DNA of 64,000 nucleotides, from positions 610,268-674,267 of the forward strand of contig NZ_FNQO01000001.1 in assembly GCF_900107725.1 (NCBI RefSeq). Direction: 5' to 3'. Source of the DNA: Microbulbifer marinus. Lineage in GTDB: Bacteria > Pseudomonadota > Gammaproteobacteria > Pseudomonadales > Cellvibrionaceae. The first letter of the stretch is position 1, and every line of letters starts with the position of its first letter. This document shows, in pieces, positions 18,937-30,980 of the stretch. Position numbers and translations under genes: made by a program. The notes under the pieces were generated by a model that saw only the letters and a list, made by a program, of their open reading frames with translations, was not told the origin of the DNA and did no database searches.

Positions 18937-21144
18937 TTATTCGCCGCGCAGCGGCCGTCGCTGATCGATGAATTTTTGCAGTGCGCCCGCCACCGCATAG
19001 GCTTCCAGTCGGTGTTCGTAAGTGTCGGTGCGCTCGAACTCCATACGCGCCAGGCAGCGGTGAATGTACTGCATGGATTCTGAGTGGTCTTTCCACGCCC
19101 GCCGCCCCTGCAGCATCAGCGGCAACATCTTCCACCATTTCTTGCTACAGACGTTGAGAGACTTCAGGGCGATGGCAAGCTGCGCCTCTTCTTCGGTAAA
19201 GTCGGTGCCCAACGGAAAATACGGCAGCAGGGTCAGGCGCTGGGGATCATCGAAGACCGCGCAGATTCTTTCCGGGCTGTTGGCAGTAAACTGCAGCGGA
19301 ATCGCGAAATCCTTTTCGACCTTGCCGGCACTTTTCGCCTTCTCCAACAGTTCCCCCTGAAAGCGGGAATCGCAGATACACAAAAGCGCCACCATCACAT
19401 CGCGATCGGATTTGCCACGCAGGTCAGCGACTCCATATTCGGTCACGATGATATCCCGCAGGTGACGCGGAATAGTCGTGTGCGGATACTGCCAGACGAT
19501 GTTGCTCTTGACGCTTCCGTCACTGATGCGGGTGCTGGGCAGAGCAATAATCGAACGCCCACCTGGTAGCTCATGAGCCTGGGCGACAAAATTGTATTGC
19601 CCCCCTACCCCGCTGACCACCTGGTTGTTGGCCAGCCCATCGGATACCACTGCACCATTCAGTGTCACCATCATCGCCGAATTGATAAAGCGTGCGTGCG
19701 GGCGCTGCGCTATCTTCAGCGCCCGCCCCTGTTGCAGCTCGTTGATAAAGTCGATCGCGGTCATATTGATGCCAGACCGCTCATCGTCCGGCAATTCTCG
19801 CAGTTCGCGGTACATGGCTTCGGGGCCCAGATAGAAGCCGCCGTGCAGCCAGATCCCGCCGCGCAGCTTTTTATTCAGGCAATTGCCGAGCAGACGGCGG
19901 CGACCGTGCTCGCTGTGTAGATCGCACTCCTCCTCTTCGCCCTGCGGATTCAAAAGTTTGTGGCCGCGCCAGCTATAACTGGGATCGACAATTCCAAACC
20001 TTTGCAAAAACTCCGTATCGGCCGGCGTCAGGGGGCAGCTAATGCGACCACTGTTCTTCAGCGCCAGCAACATTTCCTCATTGACCGTCGTGGATATCTC
20101 GTCACTGTCGAGCAGGCGCTGTACTACCGCATCCGGGTAAACCTCGCGCTTTAGCACGCCCGCCCGTCGCAAGTGCAGGAATCCGGGCGGCACCATTTCG
20201 CTGGCACCGTAGAGCCCCTGTTCGAAGGTATCAACGGCCGGCGGCAGCCTTTCCCGCAGCTGTAACGAGTCGTCGCTGGAGAGATCCTGCACTATCTGGC
20301 GAAAGTCATCGTTATCGCTTTGGCGCAGGCACAGCGCGTGGCAGATCGCATCCCCCAGTGCGCCGATCCCGACCTGCAAAGTGCCGCCGTCGACAACCAG
20401 GCTGGCGATGTGAAAGGCAAGGCTGTATTCGGTCAGCCCAACCGGCAGAGACGGCGCGGCAAACAGTGGCGTATCAAAGGTGTCGCCCTCGAGCAGGAAG
20501 TCGAACTCATCCGCGGCCAACTCGCTGTCGCCGACCATATACGGCAATTGCGGGTTCACCTCGCCGACCAGGAAAAACGGGTAATCGTCACGTTCGCGCG
20601 CCAGTTGCATTACCGGCAGCGTCAGGTCCGGGTTGCTGCTGAGACTGTAACTGTTACCCGACGTACCTGGCGCGATCATCTGCGCGAGAACGTTGATCCC
20701 CCGATCCAGCAGATCGCGCGGCACATGGGTGTAATTGGCGCTAACATAATTCTGCTGTGCGATCGCATTGCCCAGATACGCACCGGGCTGCATGAAAAAT
20801 TCGCACACCTCGATGTTGTCAGGCAGCAGGCCTTTGCGCCGCGCCGGTGTATAGCCGAGATCCTGGTAGTGGTTGTAGAAGCGATCCAGCAGCGGCTGTA
20901 CGAAGCGCCGGCCGATCTCGCCTTTGCCAATCGGGCGCTCCAGCGTCAGCGCGGTAAAAATCGTCAGGGAAATGGATGGGTCGGCGGCAGCGCGGGCATA
21001 GAGGGCGTTGGCAAAGTGGTTGGCCTTGCCAATGCCCAGTGGTAAGCCGAGCACGATGCGTTTGCCGACTCTGTCGAGGACCGCATCGACGCATTTTTCG
21101 GCGCAGTCGAAGCGCTGCGGATTGTCGGCGCCGGTTTCTTTCAT
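18937..21144 (-). CDS. Acetyl-CoA hydrolase/transferase family protein, large form
   Basis: This 735-residue protein belongs to the acetyl-CoA hydrolase/CoA-transferase superfamily. It has SNYTHVPRDLLDRGINVL in the N-terminal half, and NQVVSGVGGQYNFVAQAHELPGGRS and VTEYGVADLRG in the C-terminal half. Usual members (Ach1, AarC) have about 500 residues. This one carries an extra central segment (roughly residues 290-470) and a C-terminal extension of about 90 residues (KWWKMLPLMLQGRRAWKDH). The reaction could be acetyl-CoA hydrolysis or CoA transfer to acetate. Lying tail to tail with pta inside an acetate island supports C2 metabolism. The substrate is not shown by the sequence. Confidence 0.85.
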   Translation of the reverse strand: MKETGADNPQRFDCAEKCVDAVLDRVGKRIVLGLPLGIGKANHFANALYARAAADPSISLTIFTALTLERPIGKGEIGRRFVQPLLDRFYNHYQDLGYTPARRKGLLPDNIEVCEFFMQPGAYLGNAIAQQNYVSANYTHVPRDLLDRGINVLAQMIAPGTSGNSYSLSSNPDLTLPVMQLARERDDYPFFLVGEVNPQLPYMVGDSELAADEFDFLLEGDTFDTPLFAAPSLPVGLTEYSLAFHIASLVVDGGTLQVGIGALGDAICHALCLRQSDNDDFRQIVQDLSSDDSLQLRERLPPAVDTFEQGLYGASEMVPPGFLHLRRAGVLKREVYPDAVVQRLLDSDEISTTVNEEMLLALKNSGRISCPLTPADTEFLQRFGIVDPSYSWRGHKLLNPQGEEEECDLHSEHGRRRLLGNCLNKKLRGGIWLHGGFYLGPEAMYRELRELPDDERSGINMTAIDFINELQQGRALKIAQRPHARFINSAMMVTLNGAVVSDGLANNQVVSGVGGQYNFVAQAHELPGGRSIIALPSTRISDGSVKSNIVWQYPHTTIPRHLRDIIVTEYGVADLRGKSDRDVMVALLCICDSRFQGELLEKAKSAGKVEKDFAIPLQFTANSPERICAVFDDPQRLTLLPYFPLGTDFTEEEAQLAIALKSLNVCSKKWWKMLPLMLQGRRAWKDHSESMQYIHRCLARMEFERTDTYEHRLEAYAVAGALQKFIDQRRPLRGE

Positions 21145-21168
21145 GTGCGTATAGAGTGTGGCTGGCTC

Positions 21169-23403
21169 CTAGCGGGCACCGGCAGCTTCCGGGCTGAGCT
21201 GGTCGAAGTGGTCCACCTGGATGGCCAAATCAACCGCATCTGCGGTATCGCGCAGCTTTTCCGCCTCCTCCTCACTGATCAGGCCTCGCTCCAGGCCGTC
21301 GTCGATCGTTTGATGGTTCAGCGTGCGAATACCACCTTTTTTGAGCTTATCCCTCGCCTCTTCAGTGGCGCAGACCTTGTTGAACGCCTGTTCGACCAGG
21401 TCGACGCCATCGCCGGGATTGCCGAGAAATACCCCCTTGGTAAGCCGGTCGCGGCTCTCCGAAGGGGTCATCAACAGATCGGCGCAGGCCCGTGCCTGAC
21501 GATCCGAGGCCGTGTGGACACTGTGTCCCCAGGGCATGGTGAGGAAATGCATCAGCTGACCGAGAAAGCGGCGCGGGAAGTTCTGAAATACCTCCAGCAG
21601 GCTGACCTCGATTTCGTGCAGCCCTGCACGCATCGCAAACTCCAGCAGGGGCCGATCCTCCTTGGGGCTGCCGTCGTCCTTGAACCGTTTCAGCGCACAG
21701 CTCAACAGGTACAGCTGACTCAATACATCGCCGAGGCGCGAAGAGATCAGCTCTTTGCGCTTCAGCTCACCGCCAAGCGACATCAGCGAGATCTCGGTGA
21801 CCAGGGTCAGTACCGCGGAATAGCGGTTCAACTGTCGATAGTATTTGGCGGCTGCGCCTACGCCCTTGGGGCTGCTGGCGAAGAGCCCGATTGTCCACCC
21901 GTGGAAAACGCCGCGCAGGAAGGTCTTGAGCTGGAACCACATATGCTTCGGCAGCAGCTCATCCAGCGCTTCGATCCCCTCTTCGGTATCGGGATTCTCG
22001 GCCGCCATCATTTCATCGAGCAGGTAGGGATGGCAGCGGATGGCGCCCTGGCCAAAAATCATCAGGCTGCGGGTGAGGATATTGGCGCCCTCGACGGTGA
22101 TCGCCACCGGCACGGCCCGGTAAACATTGCCGATGTAATTCAGCGGGCCATCCATGATCGCCTTGCCGGCGTGGATATCCATCGCATCGTTGATGGCCTG
22201 GCGCAGCCCGGTAGTGGCGTGCGCCTTCATGATGGCGGAGACCACGGCGGGTTTACGACCCTCGTCGAGGGCGCGCGTCGTTGTCTTGTGGGCGCTATCG
22301 AGGACGTAGGCGATAGAGGCGATTTCTGCCAGGCGCCGCTGCACGCCCTCAAATTTGCCGATCGGTATACTGAACTGTTCGCGCACACGCGCATAGGCGC
22401 CGGTGGTGCGGGCCGCCATTTTCGCCCCGCCGGTGGACAATGACGGCAGTGAGATACCCCGCCCCGCGGCCAGCGCACTCATCAGCATGTGCCAGCCGCG
22501 GCCGACGTTTTCCTGGCCGCCGATAATCCACTCCATCGGTATAAAAACGTCTTTGCCCCAGTTGGGTCCGTTCTGGAATGCCTGCATGGCCGGCAGGTGG
22601 CGCTGGCCGATAGTCACGCCCTCGGTATCGGTGGGAACCAATGCAACGGTAATACCCAGTTCATCCTTGTCACCGAGTATATGGTCCGGATCGTAGAGTT
22701 TGAATGCGAGACCGAGAATGGTTGCCACCGGCCCTAGCGTGATATAGCGCTTGTGCCAGTTGACCCGCATCCCCAGGGTTTTCTCCCCTTTATATTCGCC
22801 GTAGCAGACGACTCCATTGTCGACCATGGCCGCGGCATCGGAGCCGGCCTCGGGACTGGTCAGCCCGAAACAGGGGATTTCCCGCCCGTCCGCCAGGCGC
22901 GGCAGGTAATAATCCTTCTGCTCATCGGTACCGTGCGCCATCAGCAGTTCGCCAGGTCCGAGAGAGTTGGGCACCATGACGGTTACGCCAACACTGGTGC
23001 TGCGCGTCGAGATCTTGGTAACAATCTCGGCGTGCGCGGTTGGCGAGAAGCCGAGACCGCCGTATTCCTTCGGGATGATGATGCCGAAGAAGCGCTCTTT
23101 CTTGAGGAAATCCCAGACTTCGTCGGGGATACGGTGCTCCTCAAAGCTGATCTGCCAGTCGTCCACCATTTGGCACAGTTCCTCGACCGGGCCATCCAGA
23201 AACGCCTGTTCCTCTTCACTCAGGCTGGGCGGCCCCATACTGAGCAACTGCTCCCAGTCTGGCTTACCCGACAGCAACTGCGCATCCCACCAGACCTCAC
23301 CCGCTTCCATCGCCTCTCGTTCCGTTTCCGAGATCGGCGGCAGGACTTTTTTGATCAGATTGAGTAGTGGCGCCGTAATCCACTTTTTGCGCAAGTCGCT
23401 CAT
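21169..23403 (-). CDS. fadE: Acyl-CoA dehydrogenase, FadE type
   Basis: This 744-residue acyl-CoA dehydrogenase has the extra C-terminal DUF1974 region typical of FadE, which catalyses the first oxidation of fatty acid beta-oxidation. Visible blocks are IIPKEYGGLGFSPTAH, FGLTSPEAGSDAAAM (FAD/substrate loop), GRGISLPSLSTGG and the acidic ERGLISEEEAEKLR near the end. ATG 23403 has GGAAGG about 8 bases upstream. Acetyl-CoA produced here would feed the neighbouring glyoxylate-shunt and Pta-AckA genes. No FadR-type site was looked for in detail. Confidence 0.9.
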   Translation of the reverse strand: MSDLRKKWITAPLLNLIKKVLPPISETEREAMEAGEVWWDAQLLSGKPDWEQLLSMGPPSLSEEEQAFLDGPVEELCQMVDDWQISFEEHRIPDEVWDFLKKERFFGIIIPKEYGGLGFSPTAHAEIVTKISTRSTSVGVTVMVPNSLGPGELLMAHGTDEQKDYYLPRLADGREIPCFGLTSPEAGSDAAAMVDNGVVCYGEYKGEKTLGMRVNWHKRYITLGPVATILGLAFKLYDPDHILGDKDELGITVALVPTDTEGVTIGQRHLPAMQAFQNGPNWGKDVFIPMEWIIGGQENVGRGWHMLMSALAAGRGISLPSLSTGGAKMAARTTGAYARVREQFSIPIGKFEGVQRRLAEIASIAYVLDSAHKTTTRALDEGRKPAVVSAIMKAHATTGLRQAINDAMDIHAGKAIMDGPLNYIGNVYRAVPVAITVEGANILTRSLMIFGQGAIRCHPYLLDEMMAAENPDTEEGIEALDELLPKHMWFQLKTFLRGVFHGWTIGLFASSPKGVGAAAKYYRQLNRYSAVLTLVTEISLMSLGGELKRKELISSRLGDVLSQLYLLSCALKRFKDDGSPKEDRPLLEFAMRAGLHEIEVSLLEVFQNFPRRFLGQLMHFLTMPWGHSVHTASDRQARACADLLMTPSESRDRLTKGVFLGNPGDGVDLVEQAFNKVCATEEARDKLKKGGIRTLNHQTIDDGLERGLISEEEAEKLRDTADAVDLAIQVDHFDQLSPEAAGAR

Positions 23404-23496
23404 TTTGACCTTCCATGTGGCAAAAATACTCGGACACAGAGATCGCTGTGCCGGGAGCTGATAAGGGATGTCAGCTCACAATGATAGGCGACGACG

Positions 23497-24339
23497 TCAA
23501 GCGAATGCCAGTGCGCCGACGCCGGTAAAGATAATCAGCGCCGCAATCAACCGCCGAACGGAAAAGCGTTCATTCAGAACATAGACAGAGATCACCGACG
23601 CGAAAAGTATGCTGGTCTCGCGCGTCGCTGCCACCGCCGCTACCGGCATCACCGAGGTGGCCCACAGCGCGATGGCAAAGCCACCACTGGCCAGCACTCC
23701 CGAGGCTGAGCCGCGCAACAGGTTAGCCCGCGCAAAGGCAAAACCGCGCAGAGGCTGGGTTAACAGCACGGCGAGGAGAATTCCGGCCCCCGAGAGTATC
23801 TCCAGCCAGGCGACAAAGCTGAGCGGGTTGCCAACTGCACGCACACCGGCGGCGCCCAGTGTTGTGTAACCGGTGATGGCGATACCAGTACCCAGCGATA
23901 GCAAAATTCCAGTGCTAGGTACACGCAGCTCTTTCATTAATAGAGCGAGAATGCCGCAGCTCACCAGCAATACACCAGTCAACTGCAGCGGCTGTAGAGA
24001 CTCATCGAGAAACAGCAACGCCGCGAGCGCGACCAATAATGGTGTTACTCCCCGGGCCAGGGGATAGGCGGTGCCGTAGTCCAGTGCACGGTAGGACCGG
24101 GTAAGCAGGAAAAAGTAGATGTATTGAAAGAATGCACCACCCAACAGGAAGCCTATTGCCTCTGGCTCCGGTGCGGGTAGCTGCGTTGCGAGAAGAATGC
24201 CGATCAGTAATCCGACGCTGCGGATCATCGCCAGCTGCAGAAAGCCTTCTGCGCTGTGCTTGACTACCGCATTCCATACGGCGTGGGCCAGTGCTGACAA
24301 CAGAACCAGCCCGTAAACAAATGTCTCCGGTACTACCAA
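23497..24339 (-). CDS. EamA/DMT family transporter
   Basis: This 280-residue, very hydrophobic protein has about ten predicted membrane helices and the two-repeat architecture of EamA drug/metabolite transporters (FVYGLVLLSALAHAVWNAVVKHS at the N terminus, YPLARGVTPLLVALAALLFLDE at the end of repeat one). The substrate is unknown. The only plausible start is TTG 24339, because the next ATG would remove the first helix. No strong ribosome-binding site precedes it. It lies 58 bases downstream of rraA and may be read from the same transcript. Confidence 0.82.
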   Translation of the reverse strand: MVVPETFVYGLVLLSALAHAVWNAVVKHSAEGFLQLAMIRSVGLLIGILLATQLPAPEPEAIGFLLGGAFFQYIYFFLLTRSYRALDYGTAYPLARGVTPLLVALAALLFLDESLQPLQLTGVLLVSCGILALLMKELRVPSTGILLSLGTGIAITGYTTLGAAGVRAVGNPLSFVAWLEILSGAGILLAVLLTQPLRGFAFARANLLRGSASGVLASGGFAIALWATSVMPVAAVAATRETSILFASVISVYVLNERFSVRRLIAALIIFTGVGALAFA

Positions 24340-24397
24340 GTTGTAACGCTCAAGTTTGCTACTCTCGGCGCCGGATTCCCGCTTGGGGTGCAGGCCC

Positions 24398-24877
24398 TCA
24401 GATCAGTGGCTGCGGGGAAACAATCACGCCGTTATTGTCTGCGTACAAATATTCACCAGGCCGGAATGTTACACCACCAAAGGTAACGGCCAGGTTCCTC
24501 TCGCCGATCCCCTTCTTTTCGGTTTTCATCGGGTGCGTTCCCAGTGCCTGTACCCCTAACTCTAGTCCAGAAATCTCATCCACATCGCGGATACACCCGT
24601 ACATCACGATGCCCTCCCAGCCGTTGGCGCAGGCTTTTTCCGCCAGCATATCGCCGAGGCAAGCGCGCCTCATGGATCCGCCGGCGTCGACAACGAGCAC
24701 TTTACCGGTACCTTCTTCGGCGACGAGTTCGCGTACCAGGGAATTGTCTTCGAAGCACTTGATGGTGACTATCTGGCCGCCGAACTGCTCGCGTCCACCG
24801 TAGTTTACAAACATCGGTTCAACGACTTGAATCAGGTCCGGATGGGCATCGCACAGATCTGGAGTGGAAATCGCCAT
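24398..24877 (-). CDS. rraA: Regulator of ribonuclease E activity RraA
   Basis: This 159-residue RraA-fold protein has [22 protein letters not shown], then [17 protein letters not shown], the glycine-rich loop, and [11 protein letters not shown]. coli RraA binds the RNase E C-terminal scaffold and lowers its activity. Close relatives elsewhere are 4-hydroxy-4-methyl-2-oxoglutarate aldolases, so a dual or different role cannot be excluded. RNase E itself is encoded at 60.8-63.6 kb in the same window. The gene starts at ATG 24877. Confidence 0.9.
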   Translation of the reverse strand: MAISTPDLCDAHPDLIQVVEPMFVNYGGREQFGGQIVTIKCFEDNSLVRELVAEEGTGKVLVVDAGGSMRRACLGDMLAEKACANGWEGIVMYGCIRDVDEISGLELGVQALGTHPMKTEKKGIGERNLAVTFGGVTFRPGEYLYADNNGVIVSPQPLI

Positions 24878-24947
24878 TTACTCCCCCGTATTGACTGGTG
24901 GCTAGTGCCATGATGATAGCGATTCGGCGTGACAGTTGCAGCGGTAT

Positions 24948-24990
24948 ACAAAAATACCGGGTATCACGCCGGCGGATAACACCCGGTAGC
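24948..24990 (-). terminator. Terminator of the L,D-transpeptidase gene
   Basis: On the minus strand ACCGGGT and ACCCGGT pair around a GC-rich loop, followed by ATTTTTG, about 17 bases beyond the stop codon at 25007. Confidence 0.7.
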
Positions 24991-25006
24991 AAATTCGCCA
25001 TGCGAT

Positions 25007-25579
25007 TTAGTGGGTCACTCTCACCGGCGTGCCAACCCGTGAATATTGAAAGAACTTCTGGGCCATATGCGGCGGCATGCGCACACATCCATGAGAGGCC
25101 GGATAGTTGGGCACATGCCCGGAGGCGTGCATACCGATACCGCCGTTGAAGCGCAGGTAGTTGTTCATCTTGGCACCGCGGTAATAGGTACCCGGTGGGC
25201 GACGGTCCTTGCGGGTATTCACGTCGGCCTTGACCACGCGACCGGTCCTTCTGTCGACGTAACTGCCATAAATGGTGGAGCGGTGATTCGGATGTTTGGA
25301 CAAAATACGGAAATGCCCTGGCCGCGTGCTGTAACCACGCTTGCCGGAAGAAACCTTGGATACACCGATGAGGCGGCCACCCTTGTAAAAGTAGGCGCGC
25401 TGCTCACTCAAGCTGATTCGTATTGATGCCGCCCCCGAAGTGTTGACCGCCGCGGCATCGTCAAACCAATTCACGCCTCGGGGATGAGCCCATGCCGAGG
25501 GAGTGCACAGCAATGCCGTCATAACCAACAGCAGGTAGGCGTGTAACCATGGAATGCGAATGGTTCTGTTCGAGTGCAT
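25007..25579 (-). CDS. Secreted L,D-transpeptidase (YkuD family)
   Basis: This 190-residue protein has a signal peptide (residues 1 to about 31, hydrophobic LLLVMTALLC then SAWA). A YkuD domain follows and ends in HASGHVPNYPASHGCVRM, with catalytic C165 and its histidines. Such enzymes form 3-3 cross-links in peptidoglycan or attach lipoproteins in the periplasm. ATG 25579 has GAGGTGAG just upstream. It is small and has no LysM or PG-binding domain. It is monocistronic, with a terminator behind it and a 400-base gap ahead. Confidence 0.9.
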   Translation of the reverse strand: MHSNRTIRIPWLHAYLLLVMTALLCTPSAWAHPRGVNWFDDAAAVNTSGAASIRISLSEQRAYFYKGGRLIGVSKVSSGKRGYSTRPGHFRILSKHPNHRSTIYGSYVDRRTGRVVKADVNTRKDRRPPGTYYRGAKMNNYLRFNGGIGMHASGHVPNYPASHGCVRMPPHMAQKFFQYSRVGTPVRVTH

Positions 25580-25979
25580 AGCTCACCTCAACTGCTTTAT
25601 CTATTTGACGTCGAGCCCGATGGAAGAAAAAGCCGGCGGGCTTTGCGGTCATTCGCCAGACGGTGTTGCGTAATTTCACAGCCGCCGGAAATGCCCTGTT
25701 GCGATAAGTGCAACGCCGTTTCCGCTTCTTGCTTCGCAGTAGGACTAATTCGATTTTATCGACGCAGCTGTAGGCGCTTAGATTGAATTATTCTCTACCC
25801 AACTGGGGTTATTGGGATGGAGCTTGAACTTAGTGTCTGGTTATTAAGTTACCCATGAGAAAGGCAGGAAAAAATTGGGCAATCTAGCGGTAGGCTTGCA
25901 ACAGAAGTCTAAAAATGAGCGTGCGGCTATAGGGAATTCGGCGGAAACTTTACCGGCCGGGTTCACTGATCAAAATGCA
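25580..25979. other. Gene-free gap of 400 bases between the L,D-transpeptidase and ppsA genes
   Basis: It holds no convincing open frame. It is more AT-rich than the flanks, and the side next to 25579 must carry the transpeptidase promoter (an AAATAGATAA block lies about 30 bases before its start on the minus strand). I found no repeat or RNA gene. Confidence 0.5.
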
Positions 25980-26003
25980 AAAGCGGCCCAATTGGGCCGC
26001 TTT
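25980..26003 (-). terminator. Terminator of ppsA
   Basis: A perfect palindrome AAAGCGGCCCAA / TTGGGCCGCTTT lies 11 bases after the ppsA stop. The T run is short, so termination strength is uncertain. Confidence 0.75.
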
Positions 26004-26013
26004 GCATGCAACA

Positions 26014-28377
<2,364 letters not shown>

Positions 28378-28425
28378 GTGCAGGCCCTCTGAAGCAGGAA
28401 TTGTGGCGGCCGATTATAAGGATGA

Positions 28426-28483
28426 GGCTTGTAAAAAATAGCCCGTAAAAATGGTCAAATATGTTGTAAATTTTCTACAAGCC
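28426..28483. promoter_or_regulatory. Dyad in the ppsA-ppsR divergent promoter
   Basis: Eight-base arms GGCTTGTA (28426-28433) and TACAAGCC (28476-28483) form a perfect inverted repeat 42 bases apart. Nested on the right is a tighter dyad TTGTA-N7-TACAA at 28464-28480. The spacer is AT-rich with repeated GTAAA. It lies midway between the two start codons, where an operator for both genes would sit. The binding protein is unknown. Confidence 0.45.
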
Positions 28484-28548
28484 GTGCCGCGACCTGAGCG
28501 TCAAAACGCTTTACACTGCGCGCATCGCCAACCAGATCTGAGAACGAG

Positions 28549-29376
28549 ATGGCAAAGAACAAGCGCACCGCATTTTTTATTTCCGACGGCACTGGCCTGA
28601 CCGTAGAGGCCATTGGCCACAGCCTGCTCGCGCAATTCCGCGATCAGCACGTTGAGCAGGTTACCCTGCCCTACATCGATTCCAGCGAAAAGGTCCACCA
28701 GGCGCTGAGACGAATCGAGCAGACAGCCGCGGAATCCGGCCTGCAGCCCATCATGATCACCAGTATCGTTTCCGACCAGATCCGCCAGCAGCTTCATCAG
28801 AGCTCCGCCCTGATGCTGGACGTGTTTGAGAGCTACCTGACGCCGCTGGCCAACCTGTTCGGGCGCGATCCGGCGCAGTCGGTCAACGTATCCCACGGCA
28901 TCGCCAACGATCGTCGTTACAGCGACCGCATCGAGGCGGTGCACTTTGCCATGGACAATGACGATGGCCGCCGCGTTCGTGAATTTGAGCGGGCCGACGT
29001 GATCCTGGTAGGTGTATCCCGTTCCGGCAAGACGCCGACCTGCCTTTACCTGGCCCTGCAGTTCGGTCTGCGCGCGGCGAATTATCCGATCACGGAAGAA
29101 GACATGGACTCGACGGCACTGCCGAAGATACTGCGCCCATACCGCGACAAGCTGTTCGGTCTGACTATCGATCCCCGGCGCCTGATGCAAATACGCCAGG
29201 AGCGCCGGGCCAACAGCCGCTACGCTTCTATAGATCAGTGCGAATTCGAAGTGCGCCAGGTCGAACAGATGCTGCGGCGCGCGCAGGTGTCATACCTGAA
29301 TGCAACTCAGCTATCGGTGGAGGAGCTGGCCACACGCCTGATGTCTCAGGCAGGGATCGAGCGTCGCATCGACTGA
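28549..29376 (+). CDS. ppsR: PEP synthase regulatory protein (kinase/pyrophosphorylase)
   Basis: This 275-residue DUF299 protein is a bifunctional ADP-dependent kinase and phosphate-dependent phosphorylase that switches PEP synthase off and on (E. coli PpsR, 277 residues). FFISDGTGLTVEAIGHSLL is the typical N terminus, and GVSRSGKTPTCLYLA is the P-loop. Its place next to, and divergent from, ppsA supports the assignment over the PPDK-regulating relative. ATG 28549 has GAGAACGAG just upstream. A modest terminator follows at 29380. Confidence 0.95.
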   Translation: MAKNKRTAFFISDGTGLTVEAIGHSLLAQFRDQHVEQVTLPYIDSSEKVHQALRRIEQTAAESGLQPIMITSIVSDQIRQQLHQSSALMLDVFESYLTPLANLFGRDPAQSVNVSHGIANDRRYSDRIEAVHFAMDNDDGRRVREFERADVILVGVSRSGKTPTCLYLALQFGLRAANYPITEEDMDSTALPKILRPYRDKLFGLTIDPRRLMQIRQERRANSRYASIDQCEFEVRQVEQMLRRAQVSYLNATQLSVEELATRLMSQAGIERRID

Positions 29377-29379
29377 AGC

Positions 29380-29400
29380 AGGCCGCCGCGGTGGCCTTTT
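29380..29400 (+). terminator. Probable terminator of ppsR
   Basis: AGGCCGCC-GCG-GTGGCCT forms a short stem followed by TTTT, 4 bases after the ppsR stop. Confidence 0.6.
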
Positions 29401-29454
29401 CTTGTGCGCGTAAAGTGTGTAGTGTGCGCCGTCTTCTGACAGCCGTATTGTGAA

Positions 29455-30786
29455 ATGCAAATCGTCTCTCTGCCCTACTCCACCAATACCGCGGTGGCCT
29501 TTCAGGCCATTGCCGACTTGCCCGCGCCGGTATGGCTGGACAGCGGGCGGCCGTGCGCAGACGGGGGACGCTATGACATTATCAGCGCTGACCCGATCAG
29601 CACACTGCAACTGCAGGCGGACAGCGACCAGCCTTTTGTGCAGCTGGACGACCTGCTGTGTGAGCTGAGCCCCCAGGACCGCGACGCACAGCTGCCCTTC
29701 TGCGGTGGCGTTATCGGTTACGCCGGCTATGAGTTGGGCATGCAGGGCAATTTTCTGCCACCGGATCTGCGCCCCACGGATCTCCCCGCCGGCTTTTTCG
29801 GCCTGTACAGCTGGGCGCTGATCGTCGATCACCAGCTGGGCGCGGCCCACCTGGTATTCCACCCGGCCTGTACAAAAGTGCAGATGCGCGACCTGGTAGC
29901 ACGCTTTACCGCGGTACGCTGGCAGACTGAGCCCCGCTGCGGCGAATTCCGTCTGCTGCAGCCATTTGCGCACGAGCTCTCGGCGGAGGAATACCGCAAA
30001 CGAATCACCAGGGTGCTGGACTATATCGCCGCGGGCGATATCTACCAGGCGAATTTCACCCAGCGCTTTACCGCCGAATATGAAGGCGACCTGCTCTCAG
30101 CCTACTTGGCACTGCGCGCCCGCGCAGCCGGGCCATTTTCCGCATTTATGGCGCTGCCGGAAGGTGCGATGCTGAGTATGTCTCCGGAGCGCTTTATCCG
30201 CGCCGATGGCAGCAGCCTGCAGACGGAGCCAATCAAGGGCACCGCGCCGCGGAGCGAGGATCCGCAAGAGGATTCCAGCGCCGCGCTCGCTCTACAGCAG
30301 AGCGCCAAGGACAGGGCCGAGAACCTGATGATCGTCGACCTGTTGCGCAACGATTTTGGCAAGCTTTGCCGGCGCGGCAGTGTACGGGTGCCGGAGTTAT
30401 TCCAGCTCGCCAGCTTCGCCAACGTTCACCACCTGGTCAGCGTGATCACCGGCGACCTCCCCGACGAGTACGCCTATGCGGACCTGTTGGCGGCCTGCTT
30501 TCCCGGCGGCTCCATCACCGGTGCGCCCAAGCGCCGCGCAATGCAGATCATTCGCGAACTGGAGCTCAGTCCGCGCGGCGTCTATTGCGGCAGCATCGGC
30601 TATGTCAGCACCTGCGGCCATGCCGATACCAATATCGCCATTCGCACATTCAGTGCCAATAACGGCCGCATCACCTGTGCCGCAGGTGGCGGTATTGTTG
30701 CGGACTCGGATCCGGCGGCAGAACACGAGGAATGCCTGAACAAGGTGCGTTTACTGCTGCAAACCGTCGAACGCTTCCTCCCCTGA
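29455..30786 (+). CDS. pabB: Aminodeoxychorismate synthase component I
   Basis: This 443-residue PabB makes 4-amino-4-deoxychorismate from chorismate and glutamine-derived ammonia, for folate. EPIKGTAPRSEDPQED carries the catalytic lysine that distinguishes PabB from TrpE, and CFPGGSITGAPKRRAM and CAAGGGIVADSDP close the chorismate-binding fold. The N-terminal 130 residues form the variable domain. pabC lies 20 kb away in the fab cluster; the glutaminase pabA is not in the window. A GC-rich hairpin lacking a T run lies 25 bases after the stop (30811-30834). Confidence 0.93.
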   Translation: MQIVSLPYSTNTAVAFQAIADLPAPVWLDSGRPCADGGRYDIISADPISTLQLQADSDQPFVQLDDLLCELSPQDRDAQLPFCGGVIGYAGYELGMQGNFLPPDLRPTDLPAGFFGLYSWALIVDHQLGAAHLVFHPACTKVQMRDLVARFTAVRWQTEPRCGEFRLLQPFAHELSAEEYRKRITRVLDYIAAGDIYQANFTQRFTAEYEGDLLSAYLALRARAAGPFSAFMALPEGAMLSMSPERFIRADGSSLQTEPIKGTAPRSEDPQEDSSAALALQQSAKDRAENLMIVDLLRNDFGKLCRRGSVRVPELFQLASFANVHHLVSVITGDLPDEYAYADLLAACFPGGSITGAPKRRAMQIIRELELSPRGVYCGSIGYVSTCGHADTNIAIRTFSANNGRITCAAGGGIVADSDPAAEHEECLNKVRLLLQTVERFLP

Positions 30787-30980
30787 GGCGCCCGCGCCGG
30801 TTGGAGCCTTGCCTGCTGCCAATCATGCGGCAGGCAGCGGGGTGCCTCGACCGCAGTCCTGTGTCTGCGCGTTTGGTTATATGCCTATCCACTATTGATA
30901 TTTCAAAGTTATAAAGGTCTTTGCTAGATTCTGCGCCAATCGGAGTAGCCCGCCGGGCTCTCGTCTGCTGGGGAGTCTTT

